15,944 bases of DNA from Spirochaetaceae bacterium. Lineage in GTDB: Bacteria > Spirochaetota > Spirochaetia > Treponematales > Breznakiellaceae. The translations under genes were made by a program, and so were the position numbers. The notes below the pieces were generated by a model. It was given only the letters and a program-made list of their open reading frames with translations, did no database searches and was not told where the DNA came from. The stretch is from assembly GCA_031255115.1 (NCBI GenBank), contig JAIRTD010000176.1, positions 1 through 15,944 of the forward strand, in the 5' to 3' direction. Position 1 is the stretch's first letter, and each line of letters opens with the position of its first letter. Shown here one piece after another: positions 8,084 to 14,520 of this stretch.

Positions 8084-9009
8084 AGAGCCTCCCCGCAGAC
8101 CCGGTCAAGGAGGACTACGCTGAGCCCAAAGGCCTCTGCCCGTTTTTCCCAGGCCGCGCCGGGCTCCTCGCCGCCGGTAAGGAAGCAGCGGGCCGTTTTT
8201 CCGTAGAAAACTTTTTTGCCGGGCCCTTCCTCACCAGGCCCCCCATCGGGTCCCTCCTCAAGGCCTTTTCCGTGGGGGCCTTCTCCGCGTGGAACTTTTT
8301 CGTGGGGGCCTCCCCCGCGCCTGAGGCCCTGCCGGGAAAGCAGGCTCTCGGCCCGTGACGCCACGCCGGAAATGGAATCGTAGACCGTCATATCCTTTCC
8401 GGCAAGTTCCCGGAATTCATCAAGGAGAAAAAGAAAGTGGGTGCAGCCAAGGACTATGCTGTCGGCGCCGGCGACGCGGAATTTTTCGACATAGGGCCGT
8501 ATGACATCGAGCCGCTCGGCTTTTGACGCGCCGTCCATGACATGCTCGACAAATTCCACAAGCTCCGGGGCAGCCGCGCCCATGACGCGGCAGGCGGGGT
8601 TGATTTTTTTTGCCAGGGCCTGTATGTACTCATCGGCTATGGTACGTTCTGTCCCCAGAACCCCGGCAAGGCCGGTGCGGCTGTTGAGTACCGCGGGCTT
8701 TACCGCCGGAACAGTTCCCACAAAGGGCAGGGAAGGAAACGCTTTTCGCAGGCTCTCAAGGGCGCTTACCGACGCGGTATTGCAGGCCAGCACCGCCAGT
8801 TTTGGATGGGAGATACGGATGAGCTGCAAGAGCAGGGAGGAGAGCAGCTCCGTAAGGGTATCCTTGTCCTTGCTTCCATAGGGAAAATTACGACGGTCCG
8901 CGGCGTATACCAGATCCTCATCCGGGTTGCGCTCCCTAAAATGCCGCAGATAGGGCAGCCCCCCTATGCCTGAGTCAAGGAAAAGAACCGGTCCTTCGTC
9001 GCGCTTCAT
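8080..9009 (-). CDS. murI: Glutamate racemase with a repeat-rich C-terminal insertion
   Basis: MurI makes D-glutamate for peptidoglycan in the cytoplasm. The 309 residues include LDSGIGG (Asp12), FPYGSK (42-47), the first catalytic cysteine in ACNTAS (Cys76) and the second in LGCTHF (Cys189, His191), so the enzyme should be active. It is about 40 residues longer than usual because a Gly/Pro/Lys/Glu-rich segment at about 231-266 separates the core from the final strand region (about 267-309). The insertion is coded by a decayed 30-bp repeat. The ATG at 9009 overlaps the upstream stop by 4 nt (ATGA). Spirochaete peptidoglycan normally contains D-Glu, so the role is ordinary and only the insertion is odd. 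Confidence 0.95.
   Translation of the reverse strand: MKRDEGPVLFLDSGIGGLPYLRHFRERNPDEDLVYAADRRNFPYGSKDKDTLTELLSSLLLQLIRISHPKLAVLACNTASVSALESLRKAFPSLPFVGTVPAVKPAVLNSRTGLAGVLGTERTIADEYIQALAKKINPACRVMGAAAPELVEFVEHVMDGASKAERLDVIRPYVEKFRVAGADSIVLGCTHFLFLLDEFRELAGKDMTVYDSISGVASRAESLLSRQGLRRGGGPHEKVPRGEGPHGKGLEEGPDGGPGEEGPGKKVFYGKTARCFLTGGEEPGAAWEKRAEAFGLSVVLLDRVCGEAL
8266..8310. repeat. Decayed 30-bp direct repeat inside murI
   Basis: TTTTCCGTGGGGGCC at 8266-8280 recurs as TTTTTCGTGGGGGCC at 8296-8310, exactly 30 bp apart. This encodes two 10-residue units (GPHEKVPRGE and GPHGKGLEEG) in the murI C-terminal insertion. A more degenerate Gly/Pro-rich stretch continues toward 8215. The period is a multiple of three, so gain or loss of units keeps the frame open. 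Confidence 0.6.
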
Positions 9010-9296
9010 TTGAAAAGGCTGTTAAAGGCGTCCCTGGCGTTTTCTTCGGCCTTGCGGGCCGTTGACGCGCCTTTGGAAGCTGAACGGAAACGGGGGTCCA
9101 GGGCAAACCAGTCGCAGAAGTTTCCCCGTTCCCTGTCCTGGGGAACTTCAGCCTGGGGTTCCCCGCAGAAAGAGGTGTTCTCGATAAAATGGCGGCAGTG
9201 GCGGCAGGAACGGAGATCCCTGCCGCAGGTCCCGCAGCGGAGGGAACGGCCCAGTGGTTCTCCGTCGCTAACCGGCGACCCGCAGTACCAGCACAT
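9006..9296 (-). CDS. Small double zinc-ribbon protein, unknown function
   Basis: This is a 96-residue protein rich in paired cysteines. The start at ATG 9296 is chosen because GGAG lies about nine bases upstream (9310-9307). The longer frame to 9434 would run through two large inverted repeats and has no Cys-rich content. Visible are CWYC (2-5) with CGTC, forming one ribbon, then CRHC followed by a later FC and NFCDWF, resembling a widespread bacterial pattern that ends in NFC-x-aromatic-Phe. The tail is basic and alpha-helical. A zinc-binding adaptor or nucleic-acid/ribosome-associated role is possible, but no function is established. It is the first gene of the murI-rsgA-mutS2 operon and overlaps murI by 4 nt. 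Confidence 0.7.
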   Translation of the reverse strand: MCWYCGSPVSDGEPLGRSLRCGTCGRDLRSCRHCRHFIENTSFCGEPQAEVPQDRERGNFCDWFALDPRFRSASKGASTARKAEENARDAFNSLFK

Positions 9297-9320
9297 GGTT
9301 TTATACTCCATAGATTTGAG

Positions 9321-9360
9321 TTTGTCAGGTGTGGAATTAGTTAATTCCTTACCTGACAAA
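9321..9360. repeat. Large inverted repeat 1 in the divergent promoter region
   Basis: Ten-bp perfect outer arms, TTTGTCAGGT (9321-9330) and ACCTGACAAA (9351-9360), enclose seven-bp perfect inner arms, GGAATTA (9333-9339) and TAATTCC (9342-9348). Only short mismatched joints lie between them. In the minus-strand transcript this folds into a long hairpin ending about ten bases before the GGAG of the zinc-ribbon gene. On DNA it offers two of the four TTGTCAG half-sites. Confidence 0.75.
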
Positions 9361-9362
9361 CA

Positions 9363-9392
9363 CTTATAATCGGAATTCTCTGACAATTTCAA
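9363..9392 (-). promoter_or_regulatory. Probable promoter of the zinc-ribbon/murI/rsgA/mutS2 operon
   Basis: The minus strand has -35 TTGAAA (9392-9387), an 18-bp spacer and -10 TATAAG (9368-9363). The predicted start near 9356 would place the 9321-9360 inverted repeat at the beginning of the mRNA, just before the GGAG site of the first gene. The -35 box covers the centre of the second palindrome. Confidence 0.5.
9365..9370 (+). promoter_or_regulatory. Probable -10 box for the pentapeptide-repeat gene
   Basis: A perfect TATAAT lies on the plus strand 90 nt before the pentapeptide gene. It overlaps the minus-strand -10 box by four bases. The -35 region (TTAATT, 9341-9346, 18-bp spacing) is weak, so activation or an alternative downstream start is possible. 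Confidence 0.4.
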
Positions 9393-9405
9393 ATTGTCAG
9401 AGAAT
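9375..9405. repeat. Perfect 31-bp palindrome in the divergent promoter region
   Basis: The arms ATTCTCTGACAATTT (9375-9389) and AAATTGTCAGAGAAT (9391-9405) are perfectly complementary around a single C at 9390. It contains two further copies of the TTGTCAG/CTGACAA half-site, arranged the opposite way round from inverted repeat 1. It lies immediately downstream of the plus-strand TATAAT, so it would form a hairpin at the very start of the pentapeptide-gene mRNA. Confidence 0.8.
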
Positions 9406-9460
9406 ATCATATCCGGTAACGGGCAGTAGCGCAATAAGTCCGGGAAGAGTATGATAAAGT

Positions 9461-10048
9461 ATGTTCACCATAACGCCCTGCGCCGCGGGCTGCGGAAAAA
9501 CAGCGCTCTCAGGCGTCAATACCTGCGCCCTCCACTCGGCCGATCCCCGCAGGGAAGCGGAACGGATTACCAAAGCCATAATCCGCTCAAAAACCATAAA
9601 GGACCTCAGCGCGGGCTATCTCCACTACGAAAACACTGATTTTTCGAACCGTTCTTTTTTTGGCTGCAATTTTTACGGTTCGAGTTTTTCCCGCTGTCTC
9701 TTTACCAATGCCCTGATACGCATGAGCTTCTTTGACTTTTCGGTTTTTATGGATTGTGATTTTTCCGGATGCGACATACAGTTTGTCTCTTTTGCCGGAG
9801 CCCGTATACTGAACTGTACCTTTGAGAATTCCGAACTTGTTCATGTTAATTACTGCGGGACCGAAATACGGGATTCGACATTCAACAAGTCAAATCTTTA
9901 CAACAGCCGTTTTATCAACGCCGATATAGCCGTGTCGGATTTTATAGACTGTAATGTCAAGAAAACTTTTTTTATCAAGTCCAGGCGGGAAGGCGTTTCG
10001 TTTAAGGCGTCGAATACCGCCGAAGCCGTATTTGATATGGGAGAATAA
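9461..10048 (+). CDS. Pentapeptide-repeat protein with an N-terminal Cys/His motif
   Basis: This 195-residue protein should fold as a right-handed quadrilateral beta-helix. The centre residue of the repeat is hydrophobic every five residues from Phe61 to Phe171 without a break (23 repeats, nearly six coils). It is Phe in most odd repeats and Ile/Leu/Val in most later even ones. Several coils carry Cys two residues before the centre (69, 79, 99, 104, 119, 164), where the family normally has Ala. The first 25 residues hold Cys7, Cys11, Cys22 and His25, a possible small zinc site, followed by a basic helix at about 29-48. No signal peptide is seen, so it is probably cytoplasmic. Pentapeptide proteins include DNA mimics such as Qnr/MfpA, but nothing here shows that role. 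It ends 7 nt before the hydrolase gene. Confidence 0.85.
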   Translation: MFTITPCAAGCGKTALSGVNTCALHSADPRREAERITKAIIRSKTIKDLSAGYLHYENTDFSNRSFFGCNFYGSSFSRCLFTNALIRMSFFDFSVFMDCDFSGCDIQFVSFAGARILNCTFENSELVHVNYCGTEIRDSTFNKSNLYNSRFINADIAVSDFIDCNVKKTFFIKSRREGVSFKASNTAEAVFDMGE

Positions 10049-10055
10049 TCTAAGG

Positions 10056-10724
10056 GTGAAACTTTTTTTCCACTACTGCCCCTACGGATTCAGCAACTGC
10101 TATATACTCGGTACCGATTATGCCGCGCCGGGGCCCGAAACCTATACCCCGGACAAGGCGGCCCCCCGGGACCAGACGCCCAGAGAAGCGCTCATCATAG
10201 ATCCGGGGGTAATGGACGTTCAGATACTGAAGTTTATAGAAGGGAACGAGTATACCCTCAGGGGAGTGCTTTTAAGCCATGACCACGCCGGTCATTCCCA
10301 CGGACTCGGGACCATCAAAAAAATATACGATGTTGAAATTTTCGCCGTCAGCCATACGGTAGGGGAATTCAAGACCACCAGGGTCAAGGACGGGGACCAT
10401 CTTACCATAGGGCCATTTGCCGTCGACGTGCTTTCCGTTCCCGGCCATTCTTCGGATTCGGCGGTGTACCGCATTGAGCGGCTCCTCTTTACCGGAGACG
10501 CCCTGAGCGCGGGACTTGTGGGCAGTACGGCCAGTTCCTACGGCGCCACCGTTCAGATGAACGCCCTGCAGCACAAGATACTTTCCCTGCCCGGAGACTA
10601 TCTTGTACTGCCCGGCCACGGACCACCGTCAAACCTCGAAGCCGAACGGCGCTTTAACGCGGGCATTGAGGCGTATAACAAAAAGCGCGCCCAGAAACCC
10701 CAGCGTTTTTACCGGAGCCTGTAA
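10056..10724 (+). CDS. Metallo-beta-lactamase-fold hydrolase with altered metal motif
   Basis: This is a glyoxalase-II-like member of the MBL-fold superfamily, probably cytoplasmic, 222 residues from GTG 10056. Upstream codons in the same frame overlap the pentapeptide gene and look unlike protein. GGGAG lies 12 bases before the GTG, a rather long spacing, so the start is likely but not certain. The fold is seen in the N-terminal strand (FSNCYILG), the metal motif SHDHAGH (His75, His77, Gly79, His80), PGH (His131), FTGDAL (Asp148) and LPGHG (His188). The motif is normally HxHxDH; the Asp is replaced by Gly (codon GGT), removing one ligand of the second metal site. The substrate is unknown. 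It probably shares a transcript with the pentapeptide gene. Confidence 0.85.
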   Translation: MKLFFHYCPYGFSNCYILGTDYAAPGPETYTPDKAAPRDQTPREALIIDPGVMDVQILKFIEGNEYTLRGVLLSHDHAGHSHGLGTIKKIYDVEIFAVSHTVGEFKTTRVKDGDHLTIGPFAVDVLSVPGHSSDSAVYRIERLLFTGDALSAGLVGSTASSYGATVQMNALQHKILSLPGDYLVLPGHGPPSNLEAERRFNAGIEAYNKKRAQKPQRFYRSL

Positions 10725-10785
10725 CAGACTTGTTCGATTGCCCTACTTGCAAAAAATATACAAGAGGTATATGCTTTTGGCGAGG

Positions 10786-10921
10786 GCCCAATAAAACAAA
10801 GGGCTTATCCAATGGGCCCCTGACCGGGGGGTAGCCTGACACCTTGGGTCAGGCGCAGGGGGGCGCGACGATGATGCGGCCGCGGTAAAGGGGGCGTGGA
10901 AATGCGCCCCCCTTATTGGGC
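10786..10921. other. GC-rich nested inverted-repeat element; candidate structured RNA or dispersed repeat
   Basis: The gap between two convergent genes holds perfect outer arms GCCCAATAA (10786-10794) and TTATTGGGC (10913-10921). Inside are a hairpin GCCTGAC/GTCAGGC (10834-10840 with 10848-10854) and a very strong hairpin GGGGGCG/CGCCCCC (10890-10896 with 10905-10911). The layout resembles a multi-branched RNA or a short mobile repeat. Read from the minus strand, the last hairpin is followed by TTT, so it may also help terminate the lipoprotein transcript. No coding potential is apparent. Strand is undetermined. Confidence 0.5.
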
Positions 10922-10952
10922 TTGTTCAACTACTTGAGGTTTTTTAACAACT

Positions 10953-12734
10953 CTATTCCTGTCTTGCTTTGTATATTCTCTGGATTCTGCCGGCTGAGAG
11001 GCCGAAGTGTTCCCGGACAAAGCGGGAAAAGGCTTCGGCTTCGGCGGTAAAGAGCGAGGCAAGACGGGGCCAAGTGCCTGAGTCTTCTTCGGGGAGGCTG
11101 CTGCGCCGCCAGGGGTGTTCGGCGATGCGGGAGGGAAGGGTTTTGCCGAAGTATTCTCCTGCCTGGGATACGCTTTGCTGGAGGCAGTAGGCCATGAACT
11201 CGTTGATCATGAGATACTGGTCGGCGCTGTCGTAGCCTGAATATTCAAAATAGGAAACGATAAAGCGTTTGCCCGCCGGGTCAAGGCCGGCCCAGCGTTG
11301 TCTTGAGAAGTCTCTGAATTCCTCATTGATAAAAAAGAGTCCGTGGAAGCTTTCATGGGCCAGGAAAGTGGCCCTCAGGTAGTTTGCCGATTCGCGGGAA
11401 ATGGAGATGATGGCTCCGGTTCCGGGCAGCACATCGCCGGCCGCGTTTTCGCGCAGTATGTTCCGCGCGAGGAGCAGGTTTTCGAGGTCCTTTTCGTCCT
11501 GGTTAAGGGGAAAGCGGTTTTTTCGGGCAAGGTCGAAAAAGCGGGCGAGGTCTTCGCTCCGGTAATCGTGGGCGTTCCAGCCGTGGAGTTCGGCGATTTC
11601 GCTGTCAGGGGCGAGTCTTCCCCTGAATCCTATTTTTTCCACAAAAAAGGCCAGGCGCTTAAAGAGTCTGTCCTGTACGGCATAATCGGCGGTATCGAAA
11701 ATGAGTATTTCCGGGAAACGGTCCCACTGGAATATTTCGTAGTCCCTGTTTCGCCAGTTTTCTCTGGGGTAGTTCAGTATGAGGCCGGGGTCGATGACCA
11801 CAGCTTCGAGGGGGAATTTTCTTTCGGCGCCTGGCCTGTATTCCAGCGAGGCCGCTTTGCCTCTGAAGCCCAGGGGAAAGGGTCCGGCGGGCAGGAGGCC
11901 CGGAGGCAGCGCGAGAAAATCCCCGCCGTCAGGAAGGCCCAGATAGGTATAGCGTTCTCCCGCGATAAAAAATTCACCGGCGCCTGAGAGTCCGCCCGCG
12001 GCAAGTTCGTAATTTCCGCCGGGCCGGTACGCTTCGGGGACTTCGATGACCAGGCTGTCCCCTTCGGCGTAGACAAAGGGCGTCGCGTCAAGGGTTTCGC
12101 CTGAAAGGGAAACGCCGTACCAGAGCGGCGCGATCTTAAAAGATTCAAGCGCAAAAACAATTTCGTCCGGCGCGCCGCGTGAATTGCCGCCGCTGGAATT
12201 ACCGCCGCTGGAATTGCCGCCGCCCGGACTGCCGGAACTGGAATTGCCGCCGCCGGAACTGCCGCGCCTCGCGCCGCCAGAATCTTTGGCTTCGAGGGTA
12301 AGGGTGATTTTGGTAAGTTCGCCTGAACCAAGGGGTACGGCGTAGCGGATGCCGGAAAAGGACAGGCCGGGCCGGCCGAGAAAGGCGGCGCTGAGGGGGA
12401 GAACCCACGAGCCTTCCCCGGCGCTCAGGACAAGACGGAACTCCGATTCCAGGGACGAAAGAATGAGGGCGCTTTCTTCTCTTAAATTTTCTCCGCCCGG
12501 ATTTTCCAAATCAAGGCGGTACTGTATTTCGAGGCTTTCCGTGCCGTATAACGGCAGGGGGTTTTCCGGGACATACTCAAAGGTTTTAAAGTCCGAAAGG
12601 CGGGCCCTGCCCAAGGCGGCTTCGCGGGAGAGGGCATAGAGGGGCTTTCCGTCAAGGGAAACCGCGGCGAGTTCCCGGTATGAACAGGAGAGGAGGAAGG
12701 AACCCAGCAGAAAAATAAAACAGCCGCGCCGCAT
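10953..12734 (-). CDS. Putative HExxH-type lipoprotein (zincin-like), unknown substrate
   Basis: This 593-residue protein begins at ATG 12734 with a lipoprotein signal (MRRGCFIFLLGSFLLSC, lipobox Cys17), so it is probably anchored in the envelope. The open frame to 12902 overlaps the upstream gene and lacks a signal, so I trimmed it. The N-terminal half looks like beta-rich carbohydrate- or ligand-binding material. A Gly/Ser/Asn linker at about 152-189 splits it and is coded by a 15-bp tandem array. The C-terminal half has HESFH (460-464) in an alpha-helical context and INEFMAY with Glu512 about 50 residues later, a plausible gluzincin HExxH ... E set. Peptidase activity is inferred, not shown. 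It starts 1 nt after the preceding gene's stop (TAATATG), so translation is probably coupled. Confidence 0.75.
   Translation of the reverse strand: MRRGCFIFLLGSFLLSCSYRELAAVSLDGKPLYALSREAALGRARLSDFKTFEYVPENPLPLYGTESLEIQYRLDLENPGGENLREESALILSSLESEFRLVLSAGEGSWVLPLSAAFLGRPGLSFSGIRYAVPLGSGELTKITLTLEAKDSGGARRGSSGGGNSSSGSPGGGNSSGGNSSGGNSRGAPDEIVFALESFKIAPLWYGVSLSGETLDATPFVYAEGDSLVIEVPEAYRPGGNYELAAGGLSGAGEFFIAGERYTYLGLPDGGDFLALPPGLLPAGPFPLGFRGKAASLEYRPGAERKFPLEAVVIDPGLILNYPRENWRNRDYEIFQWDRFPEILIFDTADYAVQDRLFKRLAFFVEKIGFRGRLAPDSEIAELHGWNAHDYRSEDLARFFDLARKNRFPLNQDEKDLENLLLARNILRENAAGDVLPGTGAIISISRESANYLRATFLAHESFHGLFFINEEFRDFSRQRWAGLDPAGKRFIVSYFEYSGYDSADQYLMINEFMAYCLQQSVSQAGEYFGKTLPSRIAEHPWRRSSLPEEDSGTWPRLASLFTAEAEAFSRFVREHFGLSAGRIQRIYKARQE
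12180..12269. repeat. 15-bp tandem repeat array in the lipoprotein linker
   Basis: Six consecutive 15-bp units lie at 12180, 12195, 12210, 12225, 12240 and 12255, with consensus GGAATTGCCGCCGCT on the plus strand. Units 2, 3 and 5 are the closest to the consensus and unit 4 is the most diverged. They encode Gly/Ser/Asn-rich pentapeptides. Changes in unit number keep the reading frame and would only change linker length. Confidence 0.8.
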
Positions 12735-12735
12735 A

Positions 12736-13515
12736 TTACAGGGACACAATGCCTCTGGCCATGAGTTGGGCAAGGTTGTACTTCCTTTCCATAGATATCG
12801 CCGTATCGTTGCGCAAAAAAGTTTCGAGCTGGGCGGCGAAGGATTCGGGCAGTTCTTTGAGTTTGAGCACCTGGTTATAGTAGGCCCGGTGGGACGGCTC
12901 AAAGGTTCTGTTTATCGAAAACAGGGTAAGGCAGGCGCTTTTTATAAAACCCGCGGCCGACATGAGATAGTAAAAATCATCGCCCTGGATAAAGGCGGCG
13001 CCGAGGTCGCTTAGGAAGTGTTCCATCTTGGACTGGCTTGCCTCCCGTATCTGGCTCCAGAATTCGTCGTCAAGGTTTTTGAGTTGTTCCCGTATGCCAT
13101 TAATCCAGGTATTCCGCGAAAAGAGCAGTTCGCCTGTGGCAAGGCGGTAAAAGCCGTAGGTTCCCGAATCCTTTATGAGCCAGATTTTTTCGTGCCTGGC
13201 GGCGGCAATGGACACCAGTTCGTCAATGCGGCTGGTGAATTTATACTCTATCCGCACCGGGATCTCGCCGACAAGAAAACGGTCCTTGGTTCCTGTTGAT
13301 GAGGTCTCAAACGCCACGGCGTCAGCGCCGAACTGGGCAAAACGCTCGGCGCTTTCCGGTATGTTTCCTGTATAATACACGTCAAGAATCAGGGCAAAAT
13401 ACGGGTCAAGGGTATCGGGCAGGGCCGCTTCGTTGAGGGCTACGCAGACCACTCCCGGCCATTGGGAGAAGATTTTGGCAAAGCGGTCCGCCAGCATTTT
13501 GGTTTTGTACTTCAT
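12736..13515 (-). CDS. Unknown protein, possibly a degenerate nucleotidyltransferase
   Basis: This 259-residue cytoplasmic protein has no signal peptide or membrane helix. RBS AAGGA lies six bases before ATG 13515. I do not recognise a named family. The N-terminal half alternates strands and helices (GVVCVAL, then DPYFALILDVYY at 37-48, then VRIEYK near 87-92), and the C-terminal half is all helical. This order resembles Pol-beta-type nucleotidyltransferases with a helical substrate domain. However, the Gly-Ser motif is absent and only part of the expected acidic motif is seen, so catalysis is doubtful. It is the first gene of a two-gene unit with the HExxH lipoprotein and is divergent from the next gene. 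No convincing promoter could be fixed in the 90-nt divergent gap. Confidence 0.65.
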   Translation of the reverse strand: MKYKTKMLADRFAKIFSQWPGVVCVALNEAALPDTLDPYFALILDVYYTGNIPESAERFAQFGADAVAFETSSTGTKDRFLVGEIPVRIEYKFTSRIDELVSIAAARHEKIWLIKDSGTYGFYRLATGELLFSRNTWINGIREQLKNLDDEFWSQIREASQSKMEHFLSDLGAAFIQGDDFYYLMSAAGFIKSACLTLFSINRTFEPSHRAYYNQVLKLKELPESFAAQLETFLRNDTAISMERKYNLAQLMARGIVSL

Positions 13516-13607
13516 ACTTATTCCTTTTGCCGGTATAGTAATGGCTGTTCAGAAACTGAAGTTTCCGCGCAGCTACAGTATACCATGTAAGGAAAGGCTT
13601 GGAAACC

Positions 13608-14231
13608 ATGAAAAGACAGCGTCATTTTACAGGCGAAGCCCTTAAACTCCTTGTCCTCCTCCCCCACAGGGACGCCGCGGGGAGGATGCTTTCCTTTAAG
13701 CGGCGCTTTTTTACGGAGGGCCTGGCAGGGGCCTGGTCCTTTCCTCCGCTTGTTCCGCTTGCCATCCTTGCCCGGCCGCCTGAAAGAACGGAACTTCGGG
13801 ATATGGCGGAAAAGCTCCGCTCCATGCTGGGCAACGAAAAAATTACCGGCGCGGCCTGGACCAGGGGCGCTTTTCCCCAGGTGAAGGGCAAGGCGGATTT
13901 ATCCCTGCCCGCGCTTTGGGGCGTCTCTCTTGCCATGCCCCTTCCAAAACGCATCATAGGCGAAAAAGAAAACTCCCTCCCCTTTGACAAGGCCATCCTT
14001 GTTTCCGCCCTGGTGCGGGATTTTGACGCTGTCCCCGGGGGACTTCCCGCCCCGGACAGTATATCCTTCCGGGCCGCGGCCCTGGCCTTTATGCTTTTTG
14101 CGCCCCTGGAAGCTGACTCGCCTGGGGGAAGTCCCGCAAATACCACCGGGAAAAACGGCAGTCTGTCCTTTGCCTGGGAACTGGACGAACCAATATGGCT
14201 TCCCAATCCCAAAAGGAAAAGCCGTGGCTGA
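13608..14231 (+). CDS. Hypothetical protein, unknown function
   Basis: This is a 207-residue protein of no recognised family. ATG 13608 is preferred; TTG 13599, in the same frame, would add three residues and has AAGGA five bases upstream, so either start is possible. The sequence begins with a hydrophobic strand (LKLLVLLPHRD), continues with alternating strands and helices, and has a Gly/Pro/Ser-rich patch near 178-188. The strand-helix layout is faintly like a 2H phosphoesterase, but neither HxT/S motif is present, so I do not assign that. Its stop overlaps the next gene by 8 nt (GTGGCTGA), so the pair is probably co-translated. Confidence 0.65.
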   Translation: MKRQRHFTGEALKLLVLLPHRDAAGRMLSFKRRFFTEGLAGAWSFPPLVPLAILARPPERTELRDMAEKLRSMLGNEKITGAAWTRGAFPQVKGKADLSLPALWGVSLAMPLPKRIIGEKENSLPFDKAILVSALVRDFDAVPGGLPAPDSISFRAAALAFMLFAPLEADSPGGSPANTTGKNGSLSFAWELDEPIWLPNPKRKSRG

Positions 14232-14520
14232 GTGCATGCGTGAAAAAGACGGAAAGATTTTTCTCGATATCAAGGCAGCGCCCGGTTCCTCAAAGTCCGC
14301 GCTTTCGGACATTCAGGCGGGAAGGCTCAAGGTAAAGATTGCGGCCGCGCCAGAAGGCGGAAAGGCCAATGCCGAACTCATCGCGTTTTTTGCCGGGGCT
14401 TTGGGCTGCGCCAAAAAAGACATTACCCTTGCTTTGGGAGAAAAGTCCCGGCTTAAAACCCTTGCCTTTCCCGCAAAGTTGAAGGAAAGGCTCCGCGCGC
14501 TGATCGAGAAGAACTCATAG
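14224..14520 (+). CDS. DUF167 / YggU family protein
   Basis: This 98-residue protein matches the small DUF167 (YggU-type) family in length and motif order. It has an N-terminal strand (FLDIKAAPGSSK), then KVKIAAAPEGGKANAELIAF with the family's A-P-x-x-G-K-A-N signature, then ITLALGEKSRLKTL. The function of the family is not established. GTG 14224 is chosen because AAGGA (14213-14217) lies six bases upstream; ATG 14236 is a weaker alternative. The start overlaps the preceding stop by 8 nt. The end overlaps the convergent gene by 6 nt, so there is no room for separate terminators. Confidence 0.85.
   Translation: MAECMREKDGKIFLDIKAAPGSSKSALSDIQAGRLKVKIAAAPEGGKANAELIAFFAGALGCAKKDITLALGEKSRLKTLAFPAKLKERLRALIEKNS

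Noticed and set aside
7430..8206. 258-codon plus-strand open frame antisense to rsgA and murI
   Set aside because: Both genes on the minus strand have complete catalytic motifs; the antisense product has no family resemblance and no ribosome site.
9297..9434. N-terminal extension of the zinc-ribbon protein
   Set aside because: It translates through the two palindromes and the promoter; ATG 9296 has a GGAG site and starts directly at the first Cys motif.
12180..12269. CRISPR-like repeat array
   Set aside because: Units are contiguous 15-mers without spacers and are in frame within a coding linker.
12735..12902. N-terminal extension of the HExxH lipoprotein
   Set aside because: It lies inside the upstream gene, and the internal ATG at 12734 begins a textbook lipoprotein signal peptide.
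13516..13607. Divergent promoters between 13515 and 13608
   Set aside because: TACTAT- and TATACC-like hexamers are present but no acceptable -35 partner at 16-18 bp; also a short TTCAG-AAA-CTGAA inverted repeat too small to call.
13608..14231. 2H phosphoesterase (RNA ligase-like) assignment
   Set aside because: Only a vague strand-helix resemblance; both HxT/S catalytic motifs are absent.
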